From Dermatophagoides farinae (lineage: Eukaryota > Arthropoda > Arachnida > Sarcoptiformes > Pyroglyphidae): a stretch of DNA of 64,000 nt. Numbering within the stretch: the first letter of the stretch is position 1; each line of letters starts with the position of its first letter. Position numbers and translations under genes: made by a program. The stretch covers positions 1,302,001-1,366,000 of the forward strand of contig NC_134678.1 of assembly GCF_024713945.1 (NCBI RefSeq), written 5' to 3'. Positions 62,901 to 64,000 of this stretch are shown one piece after another. The notes under the pieces were generated by a model. It had not been told where the DNA came from and did no database searches. It saw nothing but the letters and a program-made list of their open reading frames with translations.

Positions 62901-63551
62901 TCCTAAGCCTTATTTGGGTTCGACTGGAAATGCACATATGATGAAACCTGTTCCCGTTTCGAAACAATCCACGATGCCGAATAATGCAACACGTCTGCCA
63001 ACAACAAGTCGTTATGGAGCCAATGGCTATAATCCAAATCATTGGGTCATACAGGAAGCCGAATTACGACAATCTACACAAAGAATGCACCAGCCACCAC
63101 CACCACCACCACCATCATCATCATCACAAGTTTCGAATATGGCAGCTAATAATAAAAATTGTCCTGGATATTTATCAGTGTCGGGAAAAAAGAAATGTTC
63201 AAAATGTGGTGATGAATTGGGCAAAGGTTGTGCGGCCATGGTCGTTGAATCACTTTCTCTTTATTATCACATTAATTGTTTCCGGTGTTCTGTTTGTAAC
63301 ATTCAACTTGGTAAGTAAAATTTGGTTTTTTTTCTTCGTTATAAGTAACTCGTTATCATTTTATTCAAAATTAAAGGCAATGGTACCGTTGGCACTGATG
63401 TTCGAGTAAGAAATAATAAGTTACATTGTCAAAATTGTTATTCTAATGATGAAGGTATGATAATGGAATTTTATTTAAAAATTTTTTTAATATTCATTTT
63501 TTTTTGTTTTATACTGAAATTCTAGCTGGTCTCAAGTTCAGTCGTGTTTGA
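59928..63551 (+). CDS. LMO7/LIMCH1/Smash-like LIM-domain protein
   Basis: Seven exons (59928-60206, 60274-60406, 60493-60663, 60924-62700, 62763-63310, 63377-63454, 63526-63551) join in phase to 1003 residues. An in-frame TAA directly precedes the ATG, so no calponin-homology domain is encoded upstream on this transcript. The order is: a Ser/Asn-rich N-terminus; conserved [18 protein letters not shown]; a helix ([17 protein letters not shown]) with WKSKRK; and a long disordered Gln/Asn/Ser/Thr region containing a charged coil ([14 protein letters not shown]) and [17 protein letters not shown]. Then come a Pro/Tyr-rich stretch, [10 protein letters not shown], and one C-terminal LIM domain ([34 protein letters not shown]). 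Family members link junctional actomyosin and the apical cortex. The layout (no CH, one LIM) is nearest to Drosophila Smash. The last exon is only 26 nt. Confidence 0.92.
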
Positions 63552-64000
63552 TTTCTGTGTTGCAATTCAATTTCCAATGTTTGGCAATGTTTGATTCTTA
63601 ACTCTCCACACCCTATTCATTCATTAACAGAAAATTTTCTCCATTATCCAGTGATTCTTTAATAACTCTTCTTTATATTGTTTTTTTTTTTGCTATACAA
63701 TCTTCGATTTCGATTCTTTACATATAAAGCTTTTCTGAAACAAATAAAATTCGTTTCATGTAAACAATCTTATCTTCATTTTAGCACTTTTAGCTTGAAA
63801 TTATGAAAAAATTGAATTTAATGGATGTGCTGCCATCTGTTAATGGAAAAAAAACTATACACGACAATAAAGACTGAAAATCGAATTTATTGAGAATAAT
63901 TCATTTTTTTTGTTGTTGAACTTGATTTCAATTACAACTAAGAATAAGAATAATATATTGTTTTTTATGCTATATTTTAAATTCTAAATCAATATGACAA
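63552..64000 (+). other. 3' flank of the LIM gene
   Basis: This is AT-rich 3' UTR-like DNA with CAAATAAAATTC near 63740-63751 and CAATAAAGAC near 63864-63873, both usable polyadenylation signals. No further exon was seen up to the window edge. Confidence 0.5.

Overview
This window is nuclear DNA of a small-genome eukaryote, very probably an arthropod and most likely an astigmatid mite. It is AT-rich. Coding blocks are cut by many tiny GT-AG introns (about 55-100 nt), while intergenic DNA is full of poly-T/poly-A tracts, (TG)n, (ATC/GAT)n and (AAC/GTT)n. The gene set is metazoan, and the fatty-acid-binding protein resembles the group-13 mite allergen family. The species call is an inference from family resemblance and sequence style, not from a search.

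Layout. 1-1854: 3' part of a RhoGEF (DH-PH) gene. 2096-3519 (-): group III secretory phospholipase A2. 4377-4746 (-): ribosomal protein eL29. 5956-8341: ACSL3/4-type acyl-CoA synthetase. 8857-12176: EXTL3-like exostosin. 12589-13596: MEX3-like two-KH protein without a RING. 14094-15190 (-): secreted Cys-rich protein. 15.2-22.1 kb: gene-poor. 22107-22934: fatty-acid-binding protein carrying an N-terminal membrane segment. 23277-23763 (-): BLOC1S1. 23945-28519 (-): tandem pair of SLC22-type transporters. 29241-30533 (-): PAAF1. 30848-33095 (-): secreted Asn/Gln/His/Asp-rich low-complexity protein. 34662-35431: small secreted Cys-rich protein with an uncertain intron/frame. 36329-42217: full-length ABCA transporter. 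42241-45004 (-): CCDC93. 45365-46777: ORC5. 46780-47289 (-): RBM48. 47563-48504 (-): RCE1 CAAX protease. 48.5-59.9 kb: a large repeat-rich gap. 59928-63551: LMO7/LIMCH1/Smash-like LIM protein.

Nearly all gene models were built exon by exon. Intron phases close without a frame conflict in 19 of 20 genes; the exception is the 34.7-35.4 kb gene. Functionally the window mixes housekeeping genes (ORC5, eL29, RBM48 for minor splicing, PAAF1 for the proteasome, CCDC93 for Commander recycling, BLOC1S1 for lysosome-related organelles) with lipid handling (PLA2, ACSL, FABP-like, ABCA) and lineage-specific secreted proteins. There is no operon logic. Neighbours do share short bidirectional spacers (CCDC93/ORC5) and nearly touching 3' ends (ABCA/CCDC93, ORC5/RBM48). 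I saw no CRISPR array, rRNA, clear tRNA or intact transposon.
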